NCBI GenBank assembly: GCA_036346395.1
Contig: CM070602.1
Span: 14,703,098-14,767,097 of the forward strand
Length of the DNA stretch: 64,000 bases
Origin: Hsuehochloa calcarea
Lineage: Eukaryota; Streptophyta; Magnoliopsida; Poales; Poaceae
Direction: 5' to 3'
Shown: positions 32,540-43,969 of the stretch, one piece after another
How the letters are laid out: every line of letters starts with the position of its first letter
How positions within the stretch are numbered: the first letter of the stretch is position 1
Translations under genes and position numbers: made by a program
Notes under the pieces: model-generated
What the model was told of the DNA's origin: nothing
Database searches by the model: none
The model's input: the letters and a program-made list of their open reading frames with translations, nothing else

Positions 32540-33420
32540 GGATTAGAGATTTTTTAGATAATGGAAGAGAAAAACTCTCTCGGCTTCTGCATCAAGGATG
32601 CACACAGTCCAGTTTATTACAAAGTTCCAAGATAGAAAAATAATCATAAAGTTGAAAGTGGCTCGAAGTCTTACAACCAAAAGACGACTGAAGTTTAAAT
32701 TCAATCATTACAAATCCTGTGACTAAACCGCCACCCATGATTATTGAAGATTTGCTTCGTCACATATTCCAACCTAGCACTTCCACTCAACATGGACTCC
32801 TTCTGGGTCGGTTTCTGCATACTTGCCCTAGCCCTCATCCATTGCCCACTCAATAAGATAACATGCAAGGGATTAGTGATAGCCTTTTTATCAAAAAGAA
32901 CATCATTCCGACATAACCAAATAGACCAACAAAAGGCACTGACTCTCACAAGGATTTGTGATTTTCAAGTTTTTGAAATACCGGCTAACCAATTTCCAAA
33001 CATGTTGGCTATATTTACAGGAGATAAATTAAATGCACATTGAACAGCCCACTATGCAAGACGTGCAAAGGGACAGTCAATAAAAATATGTTGAATTGTT
33101 TCCTCTGTAATACAGAAACAACACTTTTTACTTCTCCTCCAATTTCTTTTGTGTCGATTATCCTTCGTTAATACTACTCCTCTTTTGAGGTACCATAGGA
33201 ATATTTTCACTTTTAATATAATTTTAAGTAACAAAAAAATTTCTACCGGGAGCTCGATAATTTCTAATAAGTGCCGCATATAAAGACTGTACCGAAAATA
33301 GTTCAGACTTATTCAAATTCCATCTAAAAATATATTTTTTTGAGAGCTCAATTGTAAATTGGTAATTCTAAAAATTAACTAATTCTAAGCCTGTAACTTA
33401 GGTCTAATAATAGGTATACG
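32540..33420 (-). mobile_element. LINE (non-LTR retrotransposon) 3' end, 5'-truncated
   Basis: At 33052-33279 the minus strand encodes KIFLWYLKRGVVLTKDNRHK and CCFCITEETIQHIFIDCPFA, the zf-RVT block at the C-terminus of plant LINE ORF2. The tail (32701-32949) reads AFCWSIWLCRNDVLFDKKAI then GQWMRARASMQKPTQKES, typical of the last ORF2 residues. The 3' UTR holds CTGTGTGCATCCTTGATGCA near 32600, a word common in grass LINE 3' ends. The reverse-transcriptase domain is absent, consistent with 5' truncation. Ends are approximate. Confidence 0.85.
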
Positions 33421-33850
33421 AAAAGAAATATTTATAGGAGCCGAGAAGATTAGAAACTAGATTATTCTTTAGCATTAGATTCTTGTATAGGGCAAGGATC
33501 CAAGTGTTCTAAAAAGTTTGAGAGGTTGTGAGAGAGCGGTAATCCCTTGCACTATTTTGATATTGTGCTTAAGAAATTTGCGGTCGACTTCGCTGAATCT
33601 CTCTCTTGTTGTGATTGTTTCGGCATCGTTATTTTGGTTTTTTCTATAATATTTATCTACTTCGTTCTTCATACCATTTGCGCTCGTATCATATCTTGCA
33701 ACTCTAAACTACTGTATATAATTAACGAGGAATATAAGAGTATAACACACCGCGATAATCAAGAGATCAACGGGAAAGGCAGTAACACACAGGCCACTGA
33801 AAGAACATTGCTTAATTTCCTTACAGCAGCAGCAGCTCGAGAAGTTACAA

Positions 33851-34333
33851 TCACAACCGGAGAAGCTTCTTGCATGCCTTCAAGATGTCACCCCTCTTCT
33901 TCTTCCTCCTCCCCTTGGCCTTCTCCTTCACCTCACCTTTTTCTCGCTGCCCTTTCTTCTTCTCCTCGTCGTGACGCTCCTCGCCCGCATTGTCGTGGTC
34001 GCTGTCTCCATCCATGTCGTGGATCATCCAGTAGTACCCGTCCCCCACGCCGGGGGCCGCCGGGGGCCTCCTCATGGAGAAGGCCCTCCTCAGCGCGCCT
34101 GGCAGGCCGCCGTGGTGGCCGGCGCCGCCGCCGCGCCTGCTCCTCTCGCTGGACCTGCAGAGCCCGTGGGAGCCAGTGGAGAAGGTCCTGGCGAGGGTCA
34201 CCGCCCCGATGGCCAGCCCTTCCCACGCGTTGGTCTCCTTGGTGTTGGTCAGCTCCAGCGATCGCCTGGCTCGGGCGCCATTGCCCGCCATTGGAGGGGA
34301 GGAGGCGGACGCGAGGTTGGAGTACCCATTCAT
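33851..34333 (-). CDS. Uncharacterised small basic plant protein (160 aa)
   Basis: A single open frame runs from the ATG at 34333 to the stop at 33851. The N-terminal half is Ser/Gly/Arg-rich. Residues about 85-110 carry a basic SMRRPP motif followed by GDGYYWMIHDMDGDSD. The last 40 residues are Lys/Glu-rich and probably helical, ending DILKACKKLLRL. A basic S-M-R-R segment before a GY-W-IHD motif and an ILKACK-LL end fit small uncharacterised angiosperm proteins I have seen, but I know no function. There is no signal peptide or membrane segment. High GC in the N-terminal half is normal for grass genes. A second start (PPMAG) is 14 codons downstream. A nuclear location would be a guess from the basic tail. 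Confidence 0.72.
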   Translation of the reverse strand: MNGYSNLASASSPPMAGNGARARRSLELTNTKETNAWEGLAIGAVTLARTFSTGSHGLCRSSERSRRGGGAGHHGGLPGALRRAFSMRRPPAAPGVGDGYYWMIHDMDGDSDHDNAGEERHDEEKKKGQREKGEVKEKAKGRRKKKRGDILKACKKLLRL

Positions 34334-36090
34334 CTCGAATGGTCAATGCAAACTTTTAGCTGCTTCTTGGTTGGATCTTGGTTCTTGACGCCTGCCTAAC
34401 TCGGGAGCTATTTCGATTTGTAGGTTTGCAAATGGAGCCGGTGAAAGTACGTGTGCGTGCTAATTAGCAGGGCAAAATCATGGGCAATTGGGTAGGTGAA
34501 CCCTGTGGAAGCATCCAAGATTTGGCCAGAAATCTTTATTCAACTCTTGTCTCCTGGTGCAGTCCACGATTATGTACGTACTTATATACCACTTGGTGAA
34601 GGATTTGCTATGTAACTTACGTTAAGTGGTGTGGTTAAACATGTTTTTAAAAAGTTGTATGGTTAAGGAGTTACCTTGTTTTCCTTCAGCTCATTGGTTT
34701 GGTTTGGTGACTGGTCGAGGGAGGTTAAGAGGATTGTTATACCGACGACGTTTTCACATGTTCGATCCTCATATGACGCACCCGGCGGCGGCGCGCGGGC
34801 CGAGAAGAGGAGGCAGGCGGCGGCGCGCACGGGCGGGCATCGTACGTTCTACGACGAAAAACACAGCATTTCCGGGGAGGTTAATAATTATGGGTGGACT
34901 ACAAGTTGGGAGTATCAGACTGTGGCCAGTTTATTATTTGTGGACGAGAGATGTCCGTTGGAAGGTGAAACAGATTGCTATATTTTAGATTTTTAGTGGG
35001 GAGGTACGATGCTATGATCATTTTATATTTGCATTGGTCACATGATTCTGGTGGTTTAATAATTCTTTGTTCGTACTGTCCTTGACTCCAGGCAGTGCCG
35101 AAGTCAGGATTCACATGACAGTAATGTTAGTATGTTACACTCGTTGATGATGATTACCCACGCCAGTGAGCAGAAACGGCTAGCACAAGGTATGTGTAAG
35201 ATCACGTCAAGACGAATCATCTGCGGAGTGGAAACTGGAGCACGTATGCAAGCTGTTCGGTCAGAAGTAGTCCGGGAGTTGGGCCAGGCTCTTCCGTGCC
35301 GGCTGGTGAAATAATGCGGGCTGGGTTGGTCCTACTGATCAGGCATGTTAGCTGGCACGGCACGGCCCGCTCTAATGGGTCGTGCTCGGAGTGGCATGAT
35401 CTAAAAAGCTCGGAACCGTTCGACGGCACACGGCAAACCACAAGGGTTGGTAGCGCACATCGTCGTGACCGTCAAGGAGAGGGGAGGGAGACCACTCCCG
35501 TGGATGACGTCATCGGTCGCACCTCCATTCGCCCGCCTCTCCGACTCCGCCACATTGGCGGTCGGCGCTCACCACCTCAAATCGGCCCACGCTCGACTCT
35601 GCGGCGCGTCGGCGTGTCTGTAGATTTGGGGCTCCGCCGCTCCAGGCCTGAGACAACGACGGCGGCAGGAGTGGTAGAGAGGTAAAGGCACAACTGCACA
35701 ACACTAGCATATCGCTGCCCACCTTAGAAGGGCGCAAGCCGTGCCGCTAGCACGACTTTGCGAGAGGGAGAGGGAGAGACACGGTGTTGCTCGGTTGTTG
35801 GCTCTTGCAACTTTGGGGAATGGGGAGGGTAGAGCCAAGAGGGGACTACCGAGTTACAGGGTGGCTAGGAACTTGCGCATAGGGTGCACAACACAGCAAC
35901 AATTGTCCGGCAACGGTAACGCGACAACGGCCGACGAGGCATGCAAGGCAACAATTGCCTATCCGTCCTTTTGCAGTGACAAGACGGAGCGGAGGAAGAG
36001 GGCACATTGACAAAGGAGTGGTGAGTGGTGACTGATGAGGCAGAGAGCCATAGAGGAAGTAAAAGTAGGCAACATGCAAACAGGCATATG
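34334..36090. other. Intergenic region
   Basis: 34334-34650 is upstream of the minus-strand gene. 35480-36000 is GC-rich with short open frames but shows no known domain. I see no supported gene. Confidence 0.4.
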
Positions 36091-36330
36091 CAACATTCTT
36101 TCTCAACATGGCTATAAAATCCCCTCCCGTCCTCATTTCTTCAACACACAACTTAAGCAACAATGTCCCTACTCTCTCTAGCTCTCTATCGCTCATTCTC
36201 TCGATATGCTCAGCAAGGAGAAAAAGAAGCGAGTAGGGGGGCTAAGGTGCAAGCAAGCACGCCTCCACAGCTCCCTAGTTCTCCTCCATAGCTGTAATAC
36301 AACTTACGAATGTAATGTACTATTTTTCTC
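36091..36330 (+). other. Possible short transcript with TATA box (42-codon frame)
   Basis: GGCTATAAAATCCCC (near 36110) is a good plant TATA box. About 50 bp on comes an A/C-rich leader (CTTCAACACACAACTTAAGC) and an ATG at 36162. The frame gives 42 residues, starting MSLLSLALYRSFSRYAQQGE and ending at a TAG near 36290. A second ATG (36206) opens an unrelated 83-codon frame. I recognise neither product. It could be a small-peptide gene, a non-coding RNA, or chance. Confidence 0.3.
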
Positions 36331-37081
36331 CTTTGCTTTTTTCCTAATGGGTTTTTGGAAGAAGTTTTTGATGAGATATTTGTGTATCGTTGTCTATTGC
36401 TCAAGAAAGAGTGTTACAAAATCTAGTTGTATGGACAAAAGACTAAACCACCTTTAGAGGGCTTTCACCTCTATGGTCTATAAATACGAAAACTCTATAT
36501 ACAATAGACATATAGATGAATGAAAGATCTTGGATCCTCCCCTGTATACTCTTGTGTTTATCTTACTCTTATTGTGTTCATATTATTGCACGAGTTAGCA
36601 ATACGACAACTACCGAAATATCATCATTTCGTTTTTTCTTTCTTTCTTTTTATAGCCGAGCTATACCACGTCAACGGATGCGGCGGCAAAAGTGCAAACA
36701 GCCCAAAAATATGGAACGTCTTCTTGGGGCAACGGACGTGAACTAGTAAGTAATCGATAAAACTCTGCAGCCCATCAGGGCAAATATGAGAAATTCTGAA
36801 TATCTGATGGCCCAGCCGAGTAGCCGACCATTACATGCATGATGCATCCAATGGCTTAAAAATAAAATCTTTCAGACCAGAAGAATGGCTTTCTCCTCCC
36901 AAGAAGAAGACGATGACGACGAAGTAGAATGGCTTTCGCAGAGACCGGACATGCATTGCCCATCTACGACTTATGAACATCAGGCAATCAGGACCGTCAA
37001 TCCAACATTTCGACATGCACGAACCAACATCTCCTGCATTTTACATCTTACCCTCTATACAGATTACAGACAAACAGGATA

Positions 37082-37804
37082 TCACGTATCCATGTTGGGC
37101 AGAGAAGAACGGCGATGATCATGGGGAGGCCAATGCACCCCTTCTCTCAGGCAAGGTAGGAAAGGCGCCGGCCGCGCGAGGAACGTCGGATACCGCTGAC
37201 CCGGCATCAGAACCGTCAGATCCGCGGCCAGCACGGGCTCCATCTGCAAAACCAAAAACCGACGAGGTCGCAGCTGATTTCCGTCGTTGACAACAACGTA
37301 CGCGTACCGGCGTACGTGGTTATGCTACTGCAGAGACACGAGCACGACAGGACGTGTACACGTTGTTTTCTACTGACAAGATGCATGTGAGCCGAACGCA
37401 TGACCACGAGTTGAGACTTGAGAACAGTGGTATTGCTATGTCAGAAATGTTACCTTGGGCGAATGCCGGAACTTGTTCGGCGAGCCGTCGTCGTCGCGAA
37501 GGTGCCGGCCGGAGTGGGACGACTGGCCGTGGTCGTCGTCGTCGCCGTCGCCGACGTGGGAGCCCCGGGAGGAGGCCCAGCCGGGCTTGATGAGGTGCTC
37601 GAAGATGGCCATGAGGAGGAACATGGAGATGAGGATGGCGGTGGCCGCGAAACCGAAGGAGATGGCACTGGCGTTCGTGGAGGTGCCGAGGTCCTTCATG
37701 GAGGAGGCGGCCGCCGCGTCGTCCCTGACGTCGCCGGCCGCCGGCTCTGACGGGGTGGCGTCCCCCATCCACGGCCTTGACCTCTGCCCCGCGAAGCCAC
37801 TCAT
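37082..37804 (-). CDS. Plant single-pass membrane protein, uncharacterised family, two coding exons
   Basis: Exon 1 is 37804-37454 (117 codons) and exon 2 is 37243-37082 (53 codons and stop). The 210-bp intron (37453-37244) begins GTAACATTTC and ends TTTTGCAG, joined in phase 0; the product is 170 aa. Residues about 46-72 form one hydrophobic segment, ISFGFAATAILISMFLLMAI. A Ser/Asp/His-rich stretch follows. Exon 2 carries the family signature: LTVLMPGQRYPTFLARPAP, then CLREGVHWPPHDH. The same order (FGFAATAILISMFL-MAIFEHL, then VLMPGQ-PT-LAQPAPLPC-REGV-WP-H) is found in an uncharacterised family of flowering plants. No enzymatic motif is seen. It appears intact. An upstream 5'-UTR intron is likely. 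Confidence 0.86.
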
Positions 37805-38540
37805 GGCTAGCTGCTCTCTCGCGCGGTTCTTGGCTATGGCAATTTTGCAGAGCTTCTCTGTGTTCGCCTAGGCAGAGGAAATGCAGGAATCAAATACGGT
37901 TGGGTTCATCCTTATCTAAGTTATCTGACCATGTGCATGTGACGCCTGTGAAGAGATGTCACGTTCTACATGCGAAGAGCTAGAAAAATGGAAAATGCAG
38001 CACGATTGGTTCCTTCCATTCATTTGTTTTTTTGTAAGCAAAAGTGGTTGGATAGACATTGTGCTGTGGCAATCTGAATCAGAACGGGAAACGATAATGT
38101 CATCACACCACGTATGGTTTCTGTTACTTGTACGATTCTGATGGAACAATGGCTCCTCCGACATTGTTCAGAAAGATTAATCGAGAACCACACTGGGGAA
38201 AAAAAATCATAATGCACATTCAGTAAATTTTAGCATTTTCTCAGCTTCTCCTGTTCCCTGTCTCTCATCACGAATAAAGCTGAAAAGCATGCATAAAAGG
38301 AAAAGAAAGGAAAGAGCAGAGAAACAGAAGGACTGTCTGAAATCCGAGTAATAAGTACTCATTCTTGAACCCAGGAGTCAGGAGTATCTAAATTTCAGGC
38401 AAAAGAAGCTCACCTTTAGCACTAGTAGTTCCCTGCAGCAGCCAAGAAGCAGCAATTGCCTATTTGCCGGCACCTCATCTAGTGTGTTGTGAGCCAAGTG
38501 GTATTTGCCAAATGCCAAGAACCTACAAGATGAGCAATAA
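37805..38540 (-). other. Probable 5' UTR of the membrane-protein gene, with an intron
   Basis: Just upstream of the ATG the minus strand has an acceptor TTTCCTCTGCCTAG (ending at 37868) followed by 63 nt of leader. A matching donor GCTAAAG/GTGAGC lies at 38414/38413. The intron would be about 545 bp and the first exon about 38414-38540. A weak TATA-like CTTTAAGTAGAG lies near 38560. This is inference from splice motifs only. Confidence 0.5.
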
Positions 38541-41500
38541 CTTGGCTGTCTCTACTTAAAGGGAGGGACTGGCTCAATCAAAAGTGAAATCTCTCTTGAG
38601 TAATGGTGGTGGTGGCCTTGTGGAGTGGTCAAGAGGGGAGGAGCAAAAGGAAAAGGTGGAAGAACAAAAAGAGTGTGGGGAATAGGCTGCCACCTTCTAC
38701 AGAGAACAAGAGATGATAAAGAGATTTCAACAGTTTGATGGGAAGCCAAGGCTGCAAGAATGGTGCAAAAAATAATCCCAGAATCATGTTTGGGGACCTT
38801 AAAAGAGTGACTACTCACCCCATGCATACTCTGTAGCAACCCACATGATCCTAAGGCCACTGACCCACTGTAGTTGTAGGATAGGAGGAAGAGAGCAGGA
38901 GGAAATGATTCAAAAGGACCCAAGCAAAAGGCAAAGCTAAAGAAAGAAAAAGGGAGAAAAGCAGATATTGAGAGTCAGTGTCTGAAGGAAATAATGGTGC
39001 ATGTCAGGTCGCTCAGGTCATTGGCAGTGTACTGCTCCTACTAAAATGCATCCATTTCTAGCACCGCATCTTCGCATGTGAATTGTGATGTGATGTGATA
39101 TCAGTATGTAAGTGTTGACGTGATTACATATTAAGAATTGGCAGGACACAGGAGGGAGACGAGGAGACAGGGGCATGGGAAAGCAAGGCACCTCTCTTTG
39201 CTTCCAAGGGAAAAAAACCCGAGACTATTTGTTTGCTGTGATGGGGAAGCAAGACATGCTTCTTATTATTGCAAGCGAGCGTGTGTGGATGGGAGGAGGA
39301 CGACGACAGGGAGGCATGGCCTTTTGAGGCTCAAGGCAGCCGGGGTCCTACTGCCGGGCAGCTTGGTGGATCATCTGCAACCACATGACCATTGTACACT
39401 CCATTGTACATGTTTCTCTCCCTCTGAATATCTGATCTAGACATCAACTGGTGTACTAGTTTTGACAGATAAATACCATGCATGATCTAATTATCATTAT
39501 CACTGCAAGAGCAGATTGTTAAAAAAAACTGCAAGAGCAGATGAAAAGAAATGAAGCACTTTAAGCACATTCAATGACATTAGCTGTCTCTGGTGCACAG
39601 AGGGACATGAGCCTGCCTGCCACAAGAGATGAAGAATGCATCCCAACATGTCAATAACTATGTCTGAGGAAGTAAGTGTATGGTACCACAGGTCCCAACG
39701 CCTAACCAACCTTCAACTAAATTTTGGATGTATAAAAATAACTTGTGTAGTTTGATATAATTTCTCCCGGGTACCCTCAAGTCTTGGTCTTCATTCTTCA
39801 GTTCCAAAGCTGAACTGAACAGTAAGATACTCGGAGCCCATGCTATACAAATCCCATGCATTCAGGTGCGTCGAAATCTCACTTAGGATCCTCTTAGGAA
39901 ACAGCAGATCCGCCAAAAAAACTCTGTCAATTATCAGTCGACTGGCTAATATATCTTCTTCCACTTTTCTGCATGGTAGTTTGCAACAAAGGAATCGTGC
40001 TAATCATCAGTATATCTACAATGATTGCATTTTGTCTACTAGTAAAGTGAGTATAGGACCTTACAGTTTGTTACTGCACTTGGGTGATGGTAAGTTGGTA
40101 ACTGATGATTAGCCATCCATGAAATTACCTTCCTTATCATAGCATTCTTTTTTCTGTGCAAACTTGCTTTGTCCTGACTCCTCTCCCTGGACAACATCTA
40201 AGGCTATCTAGATAAAATAAGGGAAGGCTATTGTCATTTCATAATCTTGCCTCCAAAGTGAGTAATTGGAGAGACAATTAAAGTGCAGTTTCCACTACTT
40301 CAATCTTGGCACGCCATGCTTTAACCTTGAGCCTTTGAGAGCACTGGCCGGCGAGAACAAGAGCATCAATGAGGCCCATATACTCCGTGTCATTCCGCGA
40401 TTAGTTTATAAACCTCAAGAACATACACTTCCGTGCATCTGCAATCCCCTGACCATTTTATGTTCTTGGGAGTGTAGATCCCACTGTGAGTACCGAAGAG
40501 GCAAAGGCACGGAGAGGAGAAAGCTAAATTATTAAAGCAAATCTTAATTTGGACTTCTTGCTCCAGCTTTAGGCTGCACCGCTGCCCCAACACAAGCAAT
40601 CCTCAATCCTCCATGAAAACAACATGAGAAATAAAGAGAGAACAGCAAGACGGATGGCTCCAAGAAAGAAAAAGAAGAGGAAATCAGTCACGATTAAGAA
40701 GGAATTAAAAGAAGAAGGTTCTCGATATAATAAGATGAGATTAACAATGATCATATGCAAGGCAAGGCAAGGCAGGACAGAACGACGTGCTGGGAAAAAG
40801 CCTAGACCAGATGGAGCCAGGGAGAATTAAAAGAATGGGGATTGCCACACGGAGAGCATAGATTTAGGTGCAGACAGGAGGATTAGACCGGATCGGTTGG
40901 GCATTGAATCGGTTCTGAATTCTGCAAACCATATCATATCAAACTGAAGATGATTGTATCTATATTGCTCTCTAGGACGTGGAAAAGGAGAAGCGGAGAA
41001 AAGAGGAGGGTCCTGTCGCTGTTGTGTTCTTTTTTACTCCGAGTATAAGCTGAAGACCGCACATGCATGTGGCGGGCCTCGCGTGTCCCCTTCCCCACAC
41101 CGTGTAGAAAAAGGAGCCAACTAGCGGCCGGATGTCTGATGGGAGGATTTCCATCAGACGCTTGGGCGTAACATGGCCGAATAGGCAAATTTGCAAGAAT
41201 AGCAGCGGCAACGTCGAGATAAAAAAAAGGTGAAAAAGATGACTTCTCACCGAAATTGGATGGAACGATGGGTACATAATTTAGTTGCGTTAGAAAACTA
41301 GCTTAGAAATCCCAAATGAAAAAATTTATACCATTATAACATCGCAATATTTGAAAAAATAGTTAAAACATTTTACGGTCAACCGGACAACAATTAGAGC
41401 GTTGTTTGCAACAAACCGAAATATATATACATAACACATAAATTTGTAATGTTACAACCCTGGAACACTTGAAAATACTAGTTGCAACCTCTTACAACCA

Positions 41501-42578
41501 AGAGTGCAACAACCGGAAACAAATCTGCAACAATCGGAGAAATGTCACAACACCTTGGGACAGGTCTTGTAACAAGTGGAGAAAAGGGTTGCAACAAAGT
41601 TGATAAAATGCATTTAACAACTTTACAGAGCTAAACTCATGAGAGGATGGTGATGGATGCCCACACCACTGCCTCATCATCCCGCGACTATGTTGTCCTC
41701 CACTACTCATCAATGCCAACTCCTCTGACCTCGCCATCGCTAGATTCGGTGAGTTCTGGTCGCAACGACAACAAATTCGGTGAGATCCATGCACCCTTGG
41801 AAGGGGGAGACTTCCGTGCGAGGCCCTATCCTTCTCTAGATCGAGAGAGAGGTGGTGGAGTGTGGTTGCAGACTTGCGAGGTGGCTGGCTTTGGCCATCA
41901 GCGACCAACAAGTCACCCGTTTTTCCTCATAAGTTTAAGTTTTTGGATGAATTAGTTGGTGCATGTAACTTAATATAGTATCAGAGGCAAGAGATCATGA
42001 GTTCAAAAACTGACTGACGCAATTTAAAAATAATTGTAACCCATTTCTATTCTACGTTGTAGGCCCGAGGAAACCTACATGTGAGGGGGCGTTGAAGTAT
42101 GTAAAATCTTTTTTCATTAGTTTAAATTTTTGAGTGGATTTATTGGTACATATAATCCAATAACTCGAGGGAGACGAGAAGAAATGGAGGCCGTCGGGAA
42201 GGGAGATGCGCAGATCGACAGATGGGGATGGATGTGAGCCGCTTGGGTGCGAGTGAAACATCTGATAATGTGCATTCGGTTCAGTGGGCCGAAGTTGGCT
42301 CGAGCGGACGTCAAATACATCGGACGTCTGCCCAATAGCAATGCCGGTAGGAAAAAGAGATGAAACAAAAAGAACACGAAAGAGAAAGGATGAATAGTAA
42401 CGTACACGTACACGCATGGAATAATTTTGGCGAAATACCCACCATATATCACTATATAAACAGGTCTTCAATGAAGTCATATATCTGGCCTCAAAACGCA
42501 ACTGGATCGGTTACTGAATATGCAGGACTAACGCTATGGACAGAACAGTAGAAAATTGCTTCTTCGTAGAACGTGATC
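38541..42578. other. Intergenic region
   Basis: No coding region with a recognisable domain. 41380-41620 is rich in TTGCAAC / GTTGCAAC words and is probably an old transposon. Sequence near 41975 (ATAGTATCAGAGGCAAGAG) resembles a decayed copia PBS region, without a supporting frame. Confidence 0.4.
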
Positions 42579-42660
42579 GTCGATATGTCCGAGTGGTTAA
42601 GGAGACAGACTCGAAATCTGTTGGGCTTTGCCTGCGCAGGTTCGAATCCTGCTGTCGACG
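42579..42660 (+). tRNA. tRNA-Ser (anticodon CGA)
   Basis: 82 nt. The acceptor arm GTCGATA (42579-42585) pairs with TGTCGAC (42653-42659), discriminator G. The A-box region has GTCCGAGTGGTTAAGGAG. The anticodon stem ACAGA/TCTGT encloses CTCGAAA, anticodon CGA at 42612-42614 (Ser, codon UCG). A long variable arm (TGGGCTTTGCCTGCGCA) marks a class II tRNA. The B box GGTTCGAATCC is at 42639-42649. A T-run (TTTTT near 42666) gives the pol III terminator. CCA is not encoded, as expected in a eukaryote nucleus. Confidence 0.96.
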
Positions 42661-43173
42661 TTCTCTTTTTCTTCTTCTTTTTCTCCATTTTTTGTTACGG
42701 CGAACTCGGCTGGTTGACCGGACCCGCGCGGCCATTGTATAGGCTGGAACACTGGAAAGGACGATCGCGCAGTTCGGCCAGGCCAAGCCGGCCCCCGTTG
42801 GTCACGCGGTCAGGCCTGCGTAGCCATATCCACAGTACGATTATGTTCGATGCGAGATGTTTTATATACGGTATTTAAACAAAGAGAATATGATCATATA
42901 TACTTGGTGATATGTAAAAATTATTTCCTATACAACTATCTCTTTTGTACGTACTTGGATGACTGTATTATCTATTAATTATATATAGAGATTGTCTACA
43001 CATAATTTAACTGTTTTCTCTGTAAAAAAATTGTTGTGTTCTAAAAGTTTATTTACAACTCTATTATACTTAAATTATAGTAAATTATTTCTGTAATTTT
43101 GTTCCTAATTACTGTAATTATTATTGAAAGTCTTCATAACTCATATTTCTATCATATGATTCAAAATCTCACA

Positions 43174-43352
43174 TGTACTTTAGGAGGTTGAGAAAAAATA
43201 AAAATAAAAAATAAAATTATATACTAACAAAATACAACAATGTAGTGAACCCGTTATATTCTTCCTATGTACTTTGAGAGGTTGAGCAAAAACAAAGATA
43301 AAAAATAAAATTATATACTAACGAAATACGGTAATGTGGTGAACCCGTTATG
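43174..43352. repeat. Tandem duplication with a 94-bp period
   Basis: Two copies start TGTACTTT-G-GAGGTTGAG (43174 and 43268). Both contain AATAAAATTATATACTAAC and end near GTGAACCCGTTAT. They differ at a few positions. No coding function. Confidence 0.8.
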
Positions 43353-43799
43353 TTCAAAAAAATCATAATAAATTCAGACCCAATTCATCAGGTGGGAAAT
43401 GTACAAATCTCAAAGTATATTTAAAGAATAGAAAAAATAAAAATTTTAACTTCAAAATAATCATCTTTTCTTTGCTAAGCCTCTCTAAACACATGCATTA
43501 CACTGTACATGCTCTAAAGACACCGAGAAAGGCCGGGCCAGGTCTGGCCGGGGCCGCACGAGCGCTCCGCGCGGCCGTTAAGAAAACGCCCGCATCCAAC
43601 AACGCTTTTCTCGGTCGGTCTGTTGCACTTGCACACAGCTGCACCTCGAACCAAGTTTGTGCTGTTTTCGGGAAGCACATGACCCTGCACAACTCTTGTT
43701 TCCTTCTTGGGCCATAGCGTTATCGATGAGGGAAACGAATCCTGAGCTCTCTTCTTCTACTCATTTCACGAGGGAGCTTCAATTTTTTTTTTTTATTTT

Positions 43800-43960
43800 G
43801 CACTTAGACTAGTGTGCCGACACGGGCACCACGGCACGTCGAGCTCTCCGGGCGGGCAGCCGTCGGTGAGGCCTAGCACGACATGAAGGCACGACATGCC
43901 GCGGGCCACGGCACGGAGAGCTCTCTAAGTTGTGCCGTGTCAGCACGGACAGCTGTCGGC
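43800..43960. repeat. GC-rich repeat with CGGCACG / GCACGACATG words
   Basis: Several short related words (GGCACCACGGCACG, GCACGACATG twice, GGCCACGGCACGG, GTGCCGTGTCAGCACGG) occur in 150 bp. Similar subterminal words occur in grass hAT-type elements. Termini are not clear, so the assignment is tentative. Confidence 0.3.
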
Positions 43961-43969
43961 AAGGCCACA

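Noticed and set aside
35296..36010. GC-rich stretch with overlapping frames of 75-129 codons
   Set aside because: Frames on both strands, no motif, no splice-supported extension.
38552..38923. 123-codon minus-strand frame upstream of the membrane-protein gene
   Set aside because: No domain; it lies where the promoter of the gene is expected.
40266..40535. 89-codon plus-strand frame and a minus-strand stretch reminiscent of copia RNase H (N-D-T-E-Y-M)
   Set aside because: Only five or six residues match the copia pattern, with no neighbouring pol domains.
41975..42012. ATAGTATCAGAGGCAAGAG, similar to an initiator-tRNA primer-binding site
   Set aside because: Two mismatches to TGGTATCAGAGC, and no LTR edge or gag follows on either side.
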